Shown in pieces: positions 25,570 through 33,628 of a DNA stretch of 64,000 bases (position 1 is the first letter of the stretch; each line of letters begins with the position of its first letter). The translations under genes were made by a program, and so were the position numbers. This DNA is from Bradyrhizobium sp. sBnM-33 (GTDB taxonomy: Bacteria; Pseudomonadota; Alphaproteobacteria; Rhizobiales; Xanthobacteraceae), in the NCBI RefSeq assembly GCF_032917945.1, contig NZ_CP136624.1:7750001-7814000 (forward strand), read 5' to 3'. The notes beneath the pieces were generated by a model. The model ran no database searches. It saw only the letters and a program-made list of their open reading frames with translations, and had not been told where the DNA came from.

Positions 25570-26403
25570 TCATGAGCGCGGCTCGGCGGACATCATCACT
25601 AGGCTGTCGGCGCGGCGCGTGATACGGCTCCAATTGTTGCCAGAGCAATAGAAGCGGAGAAGCACGCAGGCCTCGACGCGAAGCGTGTTGATCCCCTTCA
25701 TCGATATCGTGCCATAATACGTCGCGCCGCTGTCCTGGCTGTAGACGCCGCCGGCCCACTGCCTTTCCGTCTTCAGCTTCATGTTGATCAGAATCGCCTC
25801 ACCCTTCTCGTTCGACGATGAAGTGAGCGCATAGCCGCACAGCGCGTTGCCGCATTTTGCGATCCGCACCCTTCCCTTGCCTTCGGTCTGCCAGTCGCCG
25901 ATCGGCGAATCCGATGGCTCTTCCTCGGCCTGATGCGAGACGCGTTCAACCTGTCGCGCAGGCTGCACAGTTTCGACCGGTTTCGCGGGCGGTGGCGGTG
26001 GCGGCAGTGGAATCGAGACCTGCTGGGCCGGCGGGGGCGCAGGCGCCGGAGCTGGCGGAGACGGTGGCGCCGTGACGATTTGCGTCATCGATGCCGCCGG
26101 GGTGTAGAGGGCCGGCGGCGGCGCGGCGGTGATGGTCTTGGGCGGCGGCGCTGGCGGCGCGGGCGGCGAAACCGTCTGTGGTGCAGGCTTCGCCAACATG
26201 GCTCCATCGCGATCATCGTCATGGCGGTCGCGTTTGTGGCGCCAGTTGAGGCTTCTGGAGACCGACGTCGAGGCACAGGACGTCGAACGGCAATGCCTGG
26301 AGGATTCGATGTGCACCCGATGGCCGGTGATCTTGAATGAAATGCCGGCATGGGCCGAAGAACCAAGCAGCATCAGCACGGCGAGAAAACAAAGCTGTTT
26401 CAT
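25570..26403 (-). CDS. Secreted DUF2147 protein with Pro-rich linker
   Basis: A 277-residue exported protein. The signal peptide is MKQLCFLAVLMLLGSSAHA. A short N-terminal segment with a Cys pair (SSRHCRSTSCAS) is followed by a long Pro/Ala-rich linker (~60-160). The C-terminal DUF2147 domain (~170-275) begins SPIGDWQTEGKGRVRIAKCG and has the family's NALCGYAL and LRVEACVLLRFYCSG segments. The start at 26403 follows GGGAGG; the longer frame to 26472 lacks a ribosome site. It is divergent from a paralogue at 26694-27440 with the same three-part design. Function unknown; presumed periplasmic or surface. Confidence 0.85.
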   Translation of the reverse strand: MKQLCFLAVLMLLGSSAHAGISFKITGHRVHIESSRHCRSTSCASTSVSRSLNWRHKRDRHDDDRDGAMLAKPAPQTVSPPAPPAPPPKTITAAPPPALYTPAASMTQIVTAPPSPPAPAPAPPPAQQVSIPLPPPPPPAKPVETVQPARQVERVSHQAEEEPSDSPIGDWQTEGKGRVRIAKCGNALCGYALTSSSNEKGEAILINMKLKTERQWAGGVYSQDSGATYYGTISMKGINTLRVEACVLLRFYCSGNNWSRITRRADSLVMMSAEPRS

Positions 26404-26490
26404 CGAAGCCTCCCGCGGGTGATCGCAGAAAATTAGTCGCGGGGAACTTCGGCTGGATGTGATTTGAATCACCGAGCCACTTCGGCGCTG

Positions 26491-26598
26491 CCTAGAGCGT
26501 TTTCAAGCGAAGTGGACACCGGTTCGCGTCAAGAAAACGCGGCAAAACAAGAATCTAGAGCCCGGTTCTGATTCAATCAGAACCGAAAAGGCTCTAGC
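26491..26598. repeat. AGAGCGTTTTCAAGCGAAGTG intergenic repeat
   Basis: GCGTTTTCAAGCGAAGTGG ... CCGGTTCGCGTCAAGAAAAC ... TCTAGAGCCCGGTTCTGATT ... ATCAGAACCGAAAAGGCTCT. It contains two inverted repeats (GGTTCTGAT/ATCAGAACC inside TAGAGCC/GGCTCTA). I recognise this type from memory as a frequent intergenic element of Bradyrhizobium and relatives. It lies between the two DUF2147 genes. A partial GCGTTTTCAAGCGAA match recurs near 55904. Confidence 0.7.
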
Positions 26599-26693
26599 GC
26601 TTCGTGACCTGCATCACAGAGCGCATCCCCGCGCCCGCGTAGGGTCTGCCCACATTCGCCGCCACCCGCTCACAGGCCGCTCAGGAGGCTCTC

Positions 26694-27440
26694 ATGAAGA
26701 AGCTGTACATCCTCGCCGCATTGTTGATGGCCACCACCTCGGCACATGCGGGCGGCATTACCCTCCAGATCAACGGCGAGCGCATTCGTGTCGAATCGCC
26801 GCGCAACTGCAACGCCATCTCCTGCATCAAGATCACCGCGCCCGGCTATAACGGCACGCTCGGCAATATCGACCTCAAAGGGCTGGGCTCCAAGAGCAAG
26901 GACGACGACGTCGCCGACACCGCACCGGCGAAACCGTCTGCTCCCGCTTCCGCCCCGGTCCAGGTCGCCGCGCCGCAGCCTGCGGCTCCCACGGCAACAA
27001 CCGCAACGCCTGCACCCGCTCAAACTACCGTCGCGGCCGCAACACCGGCACAAACCGAAGTCGCACCGCCCGCTCCGCCTCCGCCGCCCGCCCCGGTCGC
27101 CGCTGCACCTGCACCGCAGCCGGTGACGGCCGCAGCCGCAGCGCCCGCTGCCGATCCGAATTCGCCGATCGGCGTCTGGGCGACGGAAGAGAACAAGGGC
27201 AATGTGCGCATCGAGCAATGCGGCGCCAACCTGTGCGGCTATTCCGTCAACACCGGGGAAAGGATCCTGATCAACATGAAGCCGCAGGGCAGCAAATGGA
27301 TCGGCCGGATCCATGATCCCGACAGCGGCCGCAACTACGACTCGACGATCGCGCTGAAGGGCACCGGTTCACTGCGCGTCCAGGGCTGCGCCTTCGGCGG
27401 CATGTTCTGCGGCGGCCAGACCTGGAAGCGCGTGAGCTGA
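26694..27440 (+). CDS. Secreted DUF2147 protein, paralogue of the divergent gene
   Basis: A 248-residue exported protein with signal peptide MKKLYILAALLMATTSAHAG. An N-terminal Cys-containing segment (SPRNCNAISCIKITAPGYNG) precedes a very Ala/Pro/Thr-rich linker (~80-155). DUF2147 follows (SPIGVWATEENKGNVRIEQC, NLCGYSV, IHDPDSGRNYDSTIALKGTG). The start follows AGGAGG. Both paralogues share the motif order and even the HRVHIES/ERIRVES beginning, so they arose by duplication and inversion around the intergenic repeat. Function unknown. Confidence 0.87.
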   Translation: MKKLYILAALLMATTSAHAGGITLQINGERIRVESPRNCNAISCIKITAPGYNGTLGNIDLKGLGSKSKDDDVADTAPAKPSAPASAPVQVAAPQPAAPTATTATPAPAQTTVAAATPAQTEVAPPAPPPPPAPVAAAPAPQPVTAAAAAPAADPNSPIGVWATEENKGNVRIEQCGANLCGYSVNTGERILINMKPQGSKWIGRIHDPDSGRNYDSTIALKGTGSLRVQGCAFGGMFCGGQTWKRVS

Positions 27441-27465
27441 TACCAATCGTTAACCACGCTCGTCA

Positions 27466-27586
27466 TTCCCGGACGCGGTGCGACACAAAGTGGTGCACCG
27501 CAGAGCCGGGGTCCACTATCTGCCGAGGCTTGGGTGCCGGTTCTGCGAAGCAGCGCTAGTGCGCTGCATCGCGCCCGGGACAAGAG
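27466..27586. repeat. Copy of the GGGCGCGATGCA-type repeat
   Basis: CGGACGCGGTGCGACACAAA ... CCGGTTCTGCGAAGCAGCGC ... TGCGCTGCATCGCGCCCGGG. It lies between the convergent DUF2147 and NUDIX genes and continues into the extreme 3' end of the NUDIX gene. Confidence 0.7.
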
Positions 27587-28099
27587 TTAGCGGAATAGTC
27601 GAAGCAGGTTTTGAAGAAAGCCTACGCGCCCAGCCTTGGGCACTTCAACAGGCTGCACCGCTACCGGCAACGCCACGCCTTCCCCACCATTCGCCGCCGC
27701 CAGCGCGATCGGCCCGACATTCTCCAGGAACGCGCGCTCGTAGTCGCGCGACAGCCGTTCGACGGCTTCGGCGAGCGGCAGCCAGTCCACCGCCTTCACG
27801 TCGCGCATCGGTTCGCGCGTGGGCAGATCACCCGCCTCCATGCGCCAGTAATGCACCACCTTGGCGCCGCCGCGAGATTCATAAGCTAGCGTGCCCAGGA
27901 ATTCGTGCACGGCAACGTCGTGCCCGGTTTCTTCCATCACCTCGCGCTCGGCGGCGGCGCGCGGCGTCTCGCCGTCGTCAAGTTTGCCCTTCGGCAAGAC
28001 CCATTCATTGCGCTTGCGCAGGCGCACCACAGCGACCAGCGGCGGCTCCGCCTGCCGCAGCACAATGCCTCCTGCCGCCATGACAGGCGCTCTCGCCAT
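27587..28099 (-). CDS. NUDIX hydrolase
   Basis: A 170-residue pyrophosphohydrolase of the NUDIX fold. The Nudix box is complete: G39 in GKLDDGETPRAAAE, then REVMEETG with the metal-binding Glu residues (GX5EX7REUXEEXGU). The preceding VVRLRKRNEWVLPKG is typical of proteins related to diadenosine-polyphosphate or 8-oxo-GTP hydrolases. The C-terminal ~40 residues are basic and hydrophobic (GRVGFLQNLLRLFR) and may associate with the membrane. Its substrate cannot be told from sequence. It is transcribed in the same direction as psd downstream of it, but with its own start. Confidence 0.92.
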   Translation of the reverse strand: MARAPVMAAGGIVLRQAEPPLVAVVRLRKRNEWVLPKGKLDDGETPRAAAEREVMEETGHDVAVHEFLGTLAYESRGGAKVVHYWRMEAGDLPTREPMRDVKAVDWLPLAEAVERLSRDYERAFLENVGPIALAAANGGEGVALPVAVQPVEVPKAGRVGFLQNLLRLFR

Positions 28100-28167
28100 C
28101 TATCTCTTCCCGCGTTTTCGCGACTGCGACCGCGAGCATATAGAGACAATACCCCCGAGAATCGAGA

Positions 28168-29073
28168 TTAAACCTGCGGCTTTCGCAACAGTCGTTCGCC
28201 GGCGCGGATGCGCACGCCTTCCGCGACGTTGTCGCAAAATTCGAAATCCTCCGGCGCAAGCACAATGATGGTCGAGCCGTGCTCGAACCAGCCGAGTTCG
28301 TCGCCCTTGCGTACCTTCGCATCGCAAGGAAACACCGTCGATCCCCTGCTCTGCGCATTGAGCGTGCGATCCAGGAAATGCAGCCGGATGCTGGCGACCA
28401 GAATGGCCGCGACCGGCACCAGCGTCAGTGCCTCGCCGGACGGCAGGCGTGCCTGCAGTACCGCCCGCTCGTTCTTGCAGAACAAACGCTCGACCCGCTT
28501 CAGCGCAATCGGATTGACGTTCCAGACGTCGCCATGGATGAAGGTCACCTTCTCGATCCGGCAATCATACGGCGCATGAAAACGGTGATACATGCTGGAC
28601 GTCAGCCTGAGCGTCAGGAAGCGGCCGTTGCGGTGGCTCTCCACCAGCGCGGGATCGCCGAGCAAATCCAGCAGCGAATAAGGCGCGCCTTTGATCTGGA
28701 ATAGCTCGGTATCGGCGATCTTGCCGAACGCGCCGATGATGCCATCGGAAGGACTGGCCACGACCGATGGATCGGGATCCGCCGGCCGCAGCCCCGGGCG
28801 CAGCTCGCGCGTGAAACAATCGTGCAGGCTCTTGAAGTCGGCTTTCTTCGCCTCCGACAAATCGAGATCGGAAAACAGCCGCCAGCAGCCAATCGAAAAA
28901 TCGCGCACGAGCGGGTTCTCGAGCTTGCTGAACCAGCCCATGAAGCGCGTCAGCGCCGCCCGCGGGATGCGGTTGGTCAAAAGGAAATTGAGATCTTCCT
29001 GCTGGGTGAACCGGGCGATCAGGCGCCGGACTGTCATCAATCTGTCAGCAGGATTGGCTAGCGCTTCAGGCAT
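28168..29073 (-). CDS. psd: Phosphatidylserine decarboxylase proenzyme
   Basis: Converts phosphatidylserine to phosphatidylethanolamine at the inner membrane, using a pyruvoyl group made by self-cleavage. The 301-residue proenzyme shows the family blocks SPSDGIIGAFGKI, LTSSMYHRFHAPYDCRI (catalytic His region), VLVASIRL-type strand and the cleavage site EHGSTIIVL near the C terminus (cut between Gly and Ser). It matches the E. coli-length enzyme rather than the shorter archaeal-like type. The start at 29073 is preceded by AAGGGA seven bases upstream. Its ATG shares the tetranucleotide CATG with the start of the divergent aminotransferase gene. Confidence 0.92.
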   Translation of the reverse strand: MPEALANPADRLMTVRRLIARFTQQEDLNFLLTNRIPRAALTRFMGWFSKLENPLVRDFSIGCWRLFSDLDLSEAKKADFKSLHDCFTRELRPGLRPADPDPSVVASPSDGIIGAFGKIADTELFQIKGAPYSLLDLLGDPALVESHRNGRFLTLRLTSSMYHRFHAPYDCRIEKVTFIHGDVWNVNPIALKRVERLFCKNERAVLQARLPSGEALTLVPVAAILVASIRLHFLDRTLNAQSRGSTVFPCDAKVRKGDELGWFEHGSTIIVLAPEDFEFCDNVAEGVRIRAGERLLRKPQV

Positions 29074-30745
29074 GGATTCGTCCCTTCCGATTCTTTCCCT
29101 GTCCGCCGCTGCGGTCGCTAGTGCCGCGGCAGTGTTCCCCAAATTGCAGGCGCGGCTGGCGCTGTCGCGCGCAAAACACCGCTCGCTGACTGGACATTCC
29201 AAAATGTCCAAAATGGTCGCGCGGCTGGTGCCGCATTACGAATTCGACATCGACGATTTCTTCGCTTCCGACGGCGCGCCCAGCGATGTCGCCATGCAGC
29301 GGCAGGACGCCTTCTTCCGACTCGCCTGCCTCTACGAGGAGCGCTACGCCAAGGGTCGGCAGATGACAGCCGGGGCCGCGACGCACATCTCCGACCTGCA
29401 GTTCACGGAAACCTACCGCGTGCCGTTCCAGTACAGCCGGCTGGTGCGCGAAAATCTCGGCACCGGCGCCTTCATGCAGTCTTCCGCCGGCGTCACCGTC
29501 ACCGATGTCGACGGCAACATCTTCTACGACCTGACCGGCTCCTACGGCGTCAACATTTTCGGCAACGATTTTTACAAGGAGTGCATCACGGAAGCCGAAA
29601 AGCGCGCCCGCGCACTGGGCCCCGTGCTCGGCCCCTATCATCCCGTCATCACCGACAATGTGCGCCGGCTGTGCGAGACTTCCGGCCTCGACGAAGTTTC
29701 GTTCCACATGTCCGGCACCGAAGCCGTCATGCAGGCAGTGCGGCTGGCGCGCTATCACACCAGGCGCACGCACCTCGTTCGTTTCGCCGGCGCCTATCAC
29801 GGCTGGTGGGGCGACGTACAGCCCGGCGTCGGCAATCCGGTATCGCCGCACGAGACCTACACGCTGGCCGACATGTCGGAGCGCACCCTGCATGTGCTGC
29901 GAACGCGCAAGGACATCGCCTGCGTGCTGGTCAATCCGCTGCAGGCGCTGCATCCGAACGCCAACGCGCCCGGCGATTCCGCGCTGGTCGACAGCTCGCG
30001 AAAAGGCACATTCGACCGTGCGGCCTATACTGACTGGCTGAAGAAATTGCGCGAGGTTTGCACCCAACGCGGCATCGTCTTGATCTTCGACGAAGTCTTC
30101 GTCGGCTTCCGCCTCGCTGCCGGCGGCGCGCAGGAATACTTCGGCGTCCGCGCCGACATGGTGACTTACGGCAAGAGCCTCGCCGGCGGCTTGCCGGTCG
30201 GCGTGGTCTGCGGCCGCAAGGACTTGATGCGGCGCTTCCGCGATGATCGCCCCGCCGACGTCTGCTTTGCCCGCGGCACCTTCAATTCGCATCCCTACGT
30301 GATGACGGCGATGGATGAGTTCCTCAGCCGCCTCGCCAGCCCAAATTTCAACGCCGTCTACCAAGGGCTCGACGAGACCTGGAACGGACGCGCCAAAGCG
30401 TTGAACGAGCGGCTGGCCGCGCAGGATCTGCCCGTCCGCGTCAGCAATCTCTCCTCGATCTGGATGGTGCAATATACCGAGCCCTCCCGCTACAACTGGA
30501 TGCTGCAATATTACCTGCGCGCCGAAGGGCTGGCGCTGAGCTGGGTCGGCACCGGCCGGCTGATCTTCAGTCTCAACTACACGGATGCGGATTTCACCGA
30601 AGTGACCGACCGGTTTGTCGCGGCGGCCGAGAAGATGAAGCGCGATGGCTGGTGGTGGCATGACGTTTCGCTGACCAACAAGACGATCAAGCGGCGGATT
30701 CTGAAAGAGATGATCCGCAAGCGGTTGGGTAAAGCCGACCATTAG
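29072..30745 (+). CDS. Class III PLP-dependent aminotransferase (glutamate-1-semialdehyde aminomutase-like)
   Basis: A ~557-residue fold-type I PLP enzyme. The N-terminal ~100 residues (KLQARLALSRAKHRSLTGHS) precede the aminotransferase core. The core has HMSGTEAVMQAVRLAR, FAGAYHGWWGD, LIFDEVFVGFR (PLP-pyridine Asp) and TYGKSLAGGLPVG with the Schiff-base Lys. It is longer than HemL (~430), has a distinct N-terminal region, and its C terminus is basic (KRRILKEMIRKRLGKADH). The divergent pairing with psd suggests a role in lipid or amino-lipid metabolism, which is inference. Later ATGs at 29204 and 29213 are possible starts; an upstream extension to 28691 would run antisense through psd and is rejected. 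Confidence 0.87.
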   Translation: MDSSLPILSLSAAAVASAAAVFPKLQARLALSRAKHRSLTGHSKMSKMVARLVPHYEFDIDDFFASDGAPSDVAMQRQDAFFRLACLYEERYAKGRQMTAGAATHISDLQFTETYRVPFQYSRLVRENLGTGAFMQSSAGVTVTDVDGNIFYDLTGSYGVNIFGNDFYKECITEAEKRARALGPVLGPYHPVITDNVRRLCETSGLDEVSFHMSGTEAVMQAVRLARYHTRRTHLVRFAGAYHGWWGDVQPGVGNPVSPHETYTLADMSERTLHVLRTRKDIACVLVNPLQALHPNANAPGDSALVDSSRKGTFDRAAYTDWLKKLREVCTQRGIVLIFDEVFVGFRLAAGGAQEYFGVRADMVTYGKSLAGGLPVGVVCGRKDLMRRFRDDRPADVCFARGTFNSHPYVMTAMDEFLSRLASPNFNAVYQGLDETWNGRAKALNERLAAQDLPVRVSNLSSIWMVQYTEPSRYNWMLQYYLRAEGLALSWVGTGRLIFSLNYTDADFTEVTDRFVAAAEKMKRDGWWWHDVSLTNKTIKRRILKEMIRKRLGKADH

Positions 30746-30787
30746 CGGCATAGTCGCGCTACCTCCGTCATCTTCGAACGTCTCCCC

Positions 30788-30945
30788 GTCATTGCGAGGA
30801 GCGACAGCGACGAAGCAATCCATCTATCCCCGTGCGGAGAGGTGGATTGCTTCGCTTCGCTCGCAATGACGGCTTCACAACTGCTGTCTTAGTTCGTCTG
30901 ACGTTCAAGACGTGGATGGCCGGGACAAGCCCGGCCATGACGCTT
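30788..30945. repeat. CGTCATTGCGAG palindrome followed by a CGTCATGGCCGGG-type copy
   Basis: CGTCATTGCGAGGAGCGACA ... GAAGCAATCCATC ... GGTGGATTGCTTCGCTTCGC ... CTCGCAATGACGG (30788-30872) is a long inverted repeat. AAGACGTGGATGGCCGGGAC ... GGCCATGACG (30908-30943) is a second family. The right arm of the first is an empty reference for the mini-element copy at 50742-50781. Confidence 0.85.
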
Positions 30946-30966
30946 TGCTAGATTCGAGCCCGACAA

Positions 30967-31596
30967 TCACGCGTGCTTGACGTGCTTCTCCAGACCCGGA
31001 TCGATCAGCTCGCCCTTCATGAGAGCCAGCGGCGCCTTGTAGTACAGCTTCAGGTCGCTGAAGGGGTCAGTGAGGATCTTGGTCATCCAGACCAAGCCGG
31101 TCTCGACGTCGCGGATGAAGAACAGGTGCACGGTGCGGAACAACAGCCCGCCGATGCCAACCGCAAGCCAGATCTTGGCGACCTGCCGCATGAAGTCCGC
31201 CGACGACGTCCAGGGCGTGAACAGGCCGAACAAGGTCGGGTCGAGATACAAGACCAGCGGCGACAGCGCCCAGATCGTCATCAGCACGACTTTACGCTGC
31301 AGATTATAGCCGACCTTGATCTCTTCCTTGTGCTCGTGGGTGGCCTGGTTGACGTGGTCATAGCCCTTCGGCTCGAAGAAGAAATGACCGGCCTGCCGCG
31401 TCGTCATCGACACCAGCCAGCCGACCAGCGCCGACACCACCGGATCGAAGAACAGCATCGCGTAAGCGAACAGGAAGCTCGCCGCGCTGACGAAGTGCAG
31501 CGACTGGTTGATGCGGCTGTGGTGGTAGTAGCGATGGTCATCCCAGCGCTGGGTTCGCAGTTCCTGCAGAAAGTTCTTGATCATGTTCTCCCCCAA
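30967..31596 (-). CDS. Multi-pass membrane protein, Mpo1-like
   Basis: A 209-residue inner-membrane protein with about four hydrophobic segments. The conserved polar pattern YYHHSRINQSLHFVSAASF ... RQAGHFFFEPKGYDH ... ATHEHKEEIKVGYNLQRK places His residues at membrane borders, as in the Mpo1/DUF962 family, where yeast Mpo1 is an iron-dependent dioxygenase acting on 2-hydroxy fatty acids. The match is to the H..N..H and GH..FE pattern only. It lies in the lipid block upstream of psd and the aminotransferase. A role in fatty-acid oxidation is plausible but unproven. Confidence 0.65.
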   Translation of the reverse strand: MGENMIKNFLQELRTQRWDDHRYYHHSRINQSLHFVSAASFLFAYAMLFFDPVVSALVGWLVSMTTRQAGHFFFEPKGYDHVNQATHEHKEEIKVGYNLQRKVVLMTIWALSPLVLYLDPTLFGLFTPWTSSADFMRQVAKIWLAVGIGGLLFRTVHLFFIRDVETGLVWMTKILTDPFSDLKLYYKAPLALMKGELIDPGLEKHVKHA

Positions 31597-31635
31597 ATTG
31601 CGATGGGATCGGGTCTACTGAGATTCGATGTCCGG

Positions 31636-31664
31636 CATGTGACATCATGATAATGACATGTGAC
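31636..31664. promoter_or_regulatory. Direct repeat CATGTGAC spaced 21 bases
   Basis: CATGTGAC at 31636-31643 and again at 31657-31664, 40-68 bases upstream of the Mpo1-like gene. The 21-base period is two helical turns, as expected for a dimeric activator or response regulator. The regulator is unknown. Confidence 0.35.
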
Positions 31665-31705
31665 TGTTCGCAGTGGCGCGATGACGCAACAGCGATCAGG
31701 ACGCG

Positions 31706-32395
31706 TCAGGCAGCCGCGGCGACGTCGATTTTCCGAAAGCGCACCAGCGAGAAATGGCCGAGCGGCGGCACCAGGCGGCGCTCCGCCAGCTCCATGCCGC
31801 GCGCGCCCGCCAGCCATTGCGCATAGCGCGACCAGGCGAACTCGGCGGTACGGAAGCCGAGCGGACGAACCACCGGCTGCAGCCGCTGCTCGATGAAGCG
31901 GCGCATCCCGGCATCGGCGCTGACGCGGGTGAGGATGATGAGCTCGCCGCCAGGCCGCAGCACGCGGGCGAATTCGTCGAGCGCCTTTTCGGGATTCGGC
32001 ACGGCGGTGACGACATACTGCGCCATCACCACGTCGAAGGAATTGTCCGGGAATTCGAGATTCTCGGCGTCCATGACAGCAAGGCCCTCGACGTTCTTCA
32101 GGCCGAGCTCATTGACGCGCTTCTTCGCCTTCTGCAGCATTGCTTCGGAAATATCGGTGCCGAAGATGCGCAGATGCGGCGCGTATAGCGGCAGCGAAAT
32201 GCCGGTGCCGACGCCGACCTCCAGTACGCGGCCGCCGATCTTGTTGGTAGCGGCAATCGCCGCCCTGCGGCCCTTGCTGAACACGCCGCCGAATACGAGG
32301 TCATAGACCGGCGCCCAGCGATCGTAGGCCTGCTCGACCATTTCGCGGTCGAAATCGAGCGGCCTGGTGCCGTCAAGCTTGATAATGTCTGCCAT
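31706..32395 (-). CDS. SAM-dependent methyltransferase, probable phosphatidylethanolamine N-methyltransferase (Rhodobacter type)
   Basis: A 229-residue class I methyltransferase. Motif I is VLEVGVGTGISLPLY, the acidic loop FGTDISEAML, then MDAENLEFPDNSFDVVMAQ and VLRPGGELIILTRV. The N-terminal YDRWAPVYDLVFGGVFSKGR and the absence of a signal peptide resemble the Rhodobacter-type PmtA/PmtX enzymes that methylate phosphatidylethanolamine toward phosphatidylcholine in Bradyrhizobium. A ubiquinone/menaquinone methyltransferase is the main alternative. It lies beside a GT4 glycosyltransferase and near psd. The start at 32395 (MADIIKLDGTRPLDFD) is favoured over the longer frame, which overlaps the glycosyltransferase 3' end. 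Confidence 0.8.
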   Translation of the reverse strand: MADIIKLDGTRPLDFDREMVEQAYDRWAPVYDLVFGGVFSKGRRAAIAATNKIGGRVLEVGVGTGISLPLYAPHLRIFGTDISEAMLQKAKKRVNELGLKNVEGLAVMDAENLEFPDNSFDVVMAQYVVTAVPNPEKALDEFARVLRPGGELIILTRVSADAGMRRFIEQRLQPVVRPLGFRTAEFAWSRYAQWLAGARGMELAERRLVPPLGHFSLVRFRKIDVAAAA

Positions 32396-32454
32396 GGTTG
32401 GTTTGCCTTTTCGTCTCACGCGTATGACTTGAGTTGATAGTCGAACTTTTCGGT

Positions 32455-33510
32455 TCAGCCCTGCACGGCGCTCGCGGCGGGCGCCCGGCGCACCGGCCGC
32501 AGCGCGCGACTCGGCTGCAGCGCGGTCAGATTGCCGATGAACTGCCGCGCGCTGTTGTCCCAGGAGCGCGCCAGCGCAAAGTTTCGGCAGGCCTCGCGCG
32601 ACATCGTCAGCGCGCGCAAGCACGCGCTGCGCAGATCGGTGTCGAGCGCGCCGATCGGATGATCGGCAATGACGTCCTTCGGGCCGGTGACCGGGAATGC
32701 CGCGACCGGCGTGCCGCAGGCCAATGCCTCGAGCTGCACGACGCCGAACGTATCGGTAAGGCTCGGAAACACGAAGACGTCGGCAGCGGCGAGATGCGCG
32801 GTCAACTCCGCGCCCTTCTTCTCGCCGAGGAAAATTGCGTCAGGGTATTTTTGCGCGAGCTGCGCCTTCTGCGGTCCGTCGCCGACCACAACTTTCGATC
32901 CCGGCAGGTCGAGCGACAGAAAGGCATCGAGGTTCTTTTCCACGGCGACGCGGCCCATTGTCATGAAGATCGGCCGCGGCAGATCAAGCGTCGCAGGCGT
33001 ATGCGGGTTAAATAGTTCGGTATCGACGCCGCGCGTCCAGAAGCCGAGTTTGCGGAAACTCCGCGCGGAAAGTTCCTGACGAAGAGAATCGGTTGCGACC
33101 ATGACCGTGGACGACGCGGCATGAAAGTGCCGCAGCACCGCATAGCCGACGGCGGCCGGCAGTCCGGTGCGGACGGCGATATATTCGGGAAAGCGCGTCG
33201 TGTAGGACGTGGTGAACGAAAGCTTGCGGCGGCAGCAATAGGCGCGCACCATCCAGCCGATCGGCCCCTCGGTTGCGATGTGGATGGCGTCGGGCGCCGC
33301 CTCTTCGATTCGTCGCGCGATCTCGCGCCGGTTTGGCAGCGCGACGCGCAAGCCAGGATAGGTCGGCACGCCGAGGGAAGGAAATCCGTCCGGGGTCAGG
33401 AAGCTGATATCTGCATCGAGCGCCGAGGCGCTGCGCGCCAGCGACGTCAGCGTGCGGACGACACCGTTCACCTGCGGATGCCACGCATCGGTCGCAATCA
33501 ATATCTTCAT
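32455..33510 (-). CDS. GT4 glycosyltransferase (glycolipid or mannosyltransferase type)
   Basis: A 351-residue retaining glycosyltransferase. The N-terminal Rossmann domain starts MKILIATDAWHPQVNGVVRT, typical of the MgtA/SqdX-like GT4 subgroup. The C-terminal donor domain has FMTMGRVAVEKNLDAFL, KVVVGDGPQ and FVFPSLTDTFGVVQLEALAC with the EX7E motif. SqdX-type enzymes add sugar to diacylglycerol and MgtA-type enzymes transfer mannose from GDP-mannose; the sequence alone does not decide. It lies upstream of the PE-methyltransferase-like gene on the same strand (60-base gap), so both are probably cotranscribed. A Pho-box-like site 119 bases upstream hints at phosphate control. Confidence 0.87.
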   Translation of the reverse strand: MKILIATDAWHPQVNGVVRTLTSLARSASALDADISFLTPDGFPSLGVPTYPGLRVALPNRREIARRIEEAAPDAIHIATEGPIGWMVRAYCCRRKLSFTTSYTTRFPEYIAVRTGLPAAVGYAVLRHFHAASSTVMVATDSLRQELSARSFRKLGFWTRGVDTELFNPHTPATLDLPRPIFMTMGRVAVEKNLDAFLSLDLPGSKVVVGDGPQKAQLAQKYPDAIFLGEKKGAELTAHLAAADVFVFPSLTDTFGVVQLEALACGTPVAAFPVTGPKDVIADHPIGALDTDLRSACLRALTMSREACRNFALARSWDNSARQFIGNLTALQPSRALRPVRRAPAASAVQG

Positions 33511-33628
33511 GTCCGGACCCGAGGTTAATGATTCTCAAATCCGACGTTCAGCCATGGATATTTCAAGCGTATGACGTCATCGATATGTAAGGATGTTTTT
33601 AGGTCCCCTCCACGCATTTTCGTGTAAC

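Noticed and set aside
28691-29071. N-terminal extension of the aminotransferase gene to 28691
   Set aside because: These 127 codons run antisense through the conserved psd coding region, lack family homology and have no ribosome site.
29066-30823. 585-codon open frame opposite the aminotransferase
   Set aside because: It is a shadow of a conserved PLP enzyme; its residues (Asp, Arg, Gly, Val rich) show no domain.
31636-31664. Second Pho box upstream of the Mpo1-like gene
   Set aside because: On the minus strand ATGTCAT and ATGTCAC occur, but 14 bases apart instead of the 11 required for PhoB half-sites.
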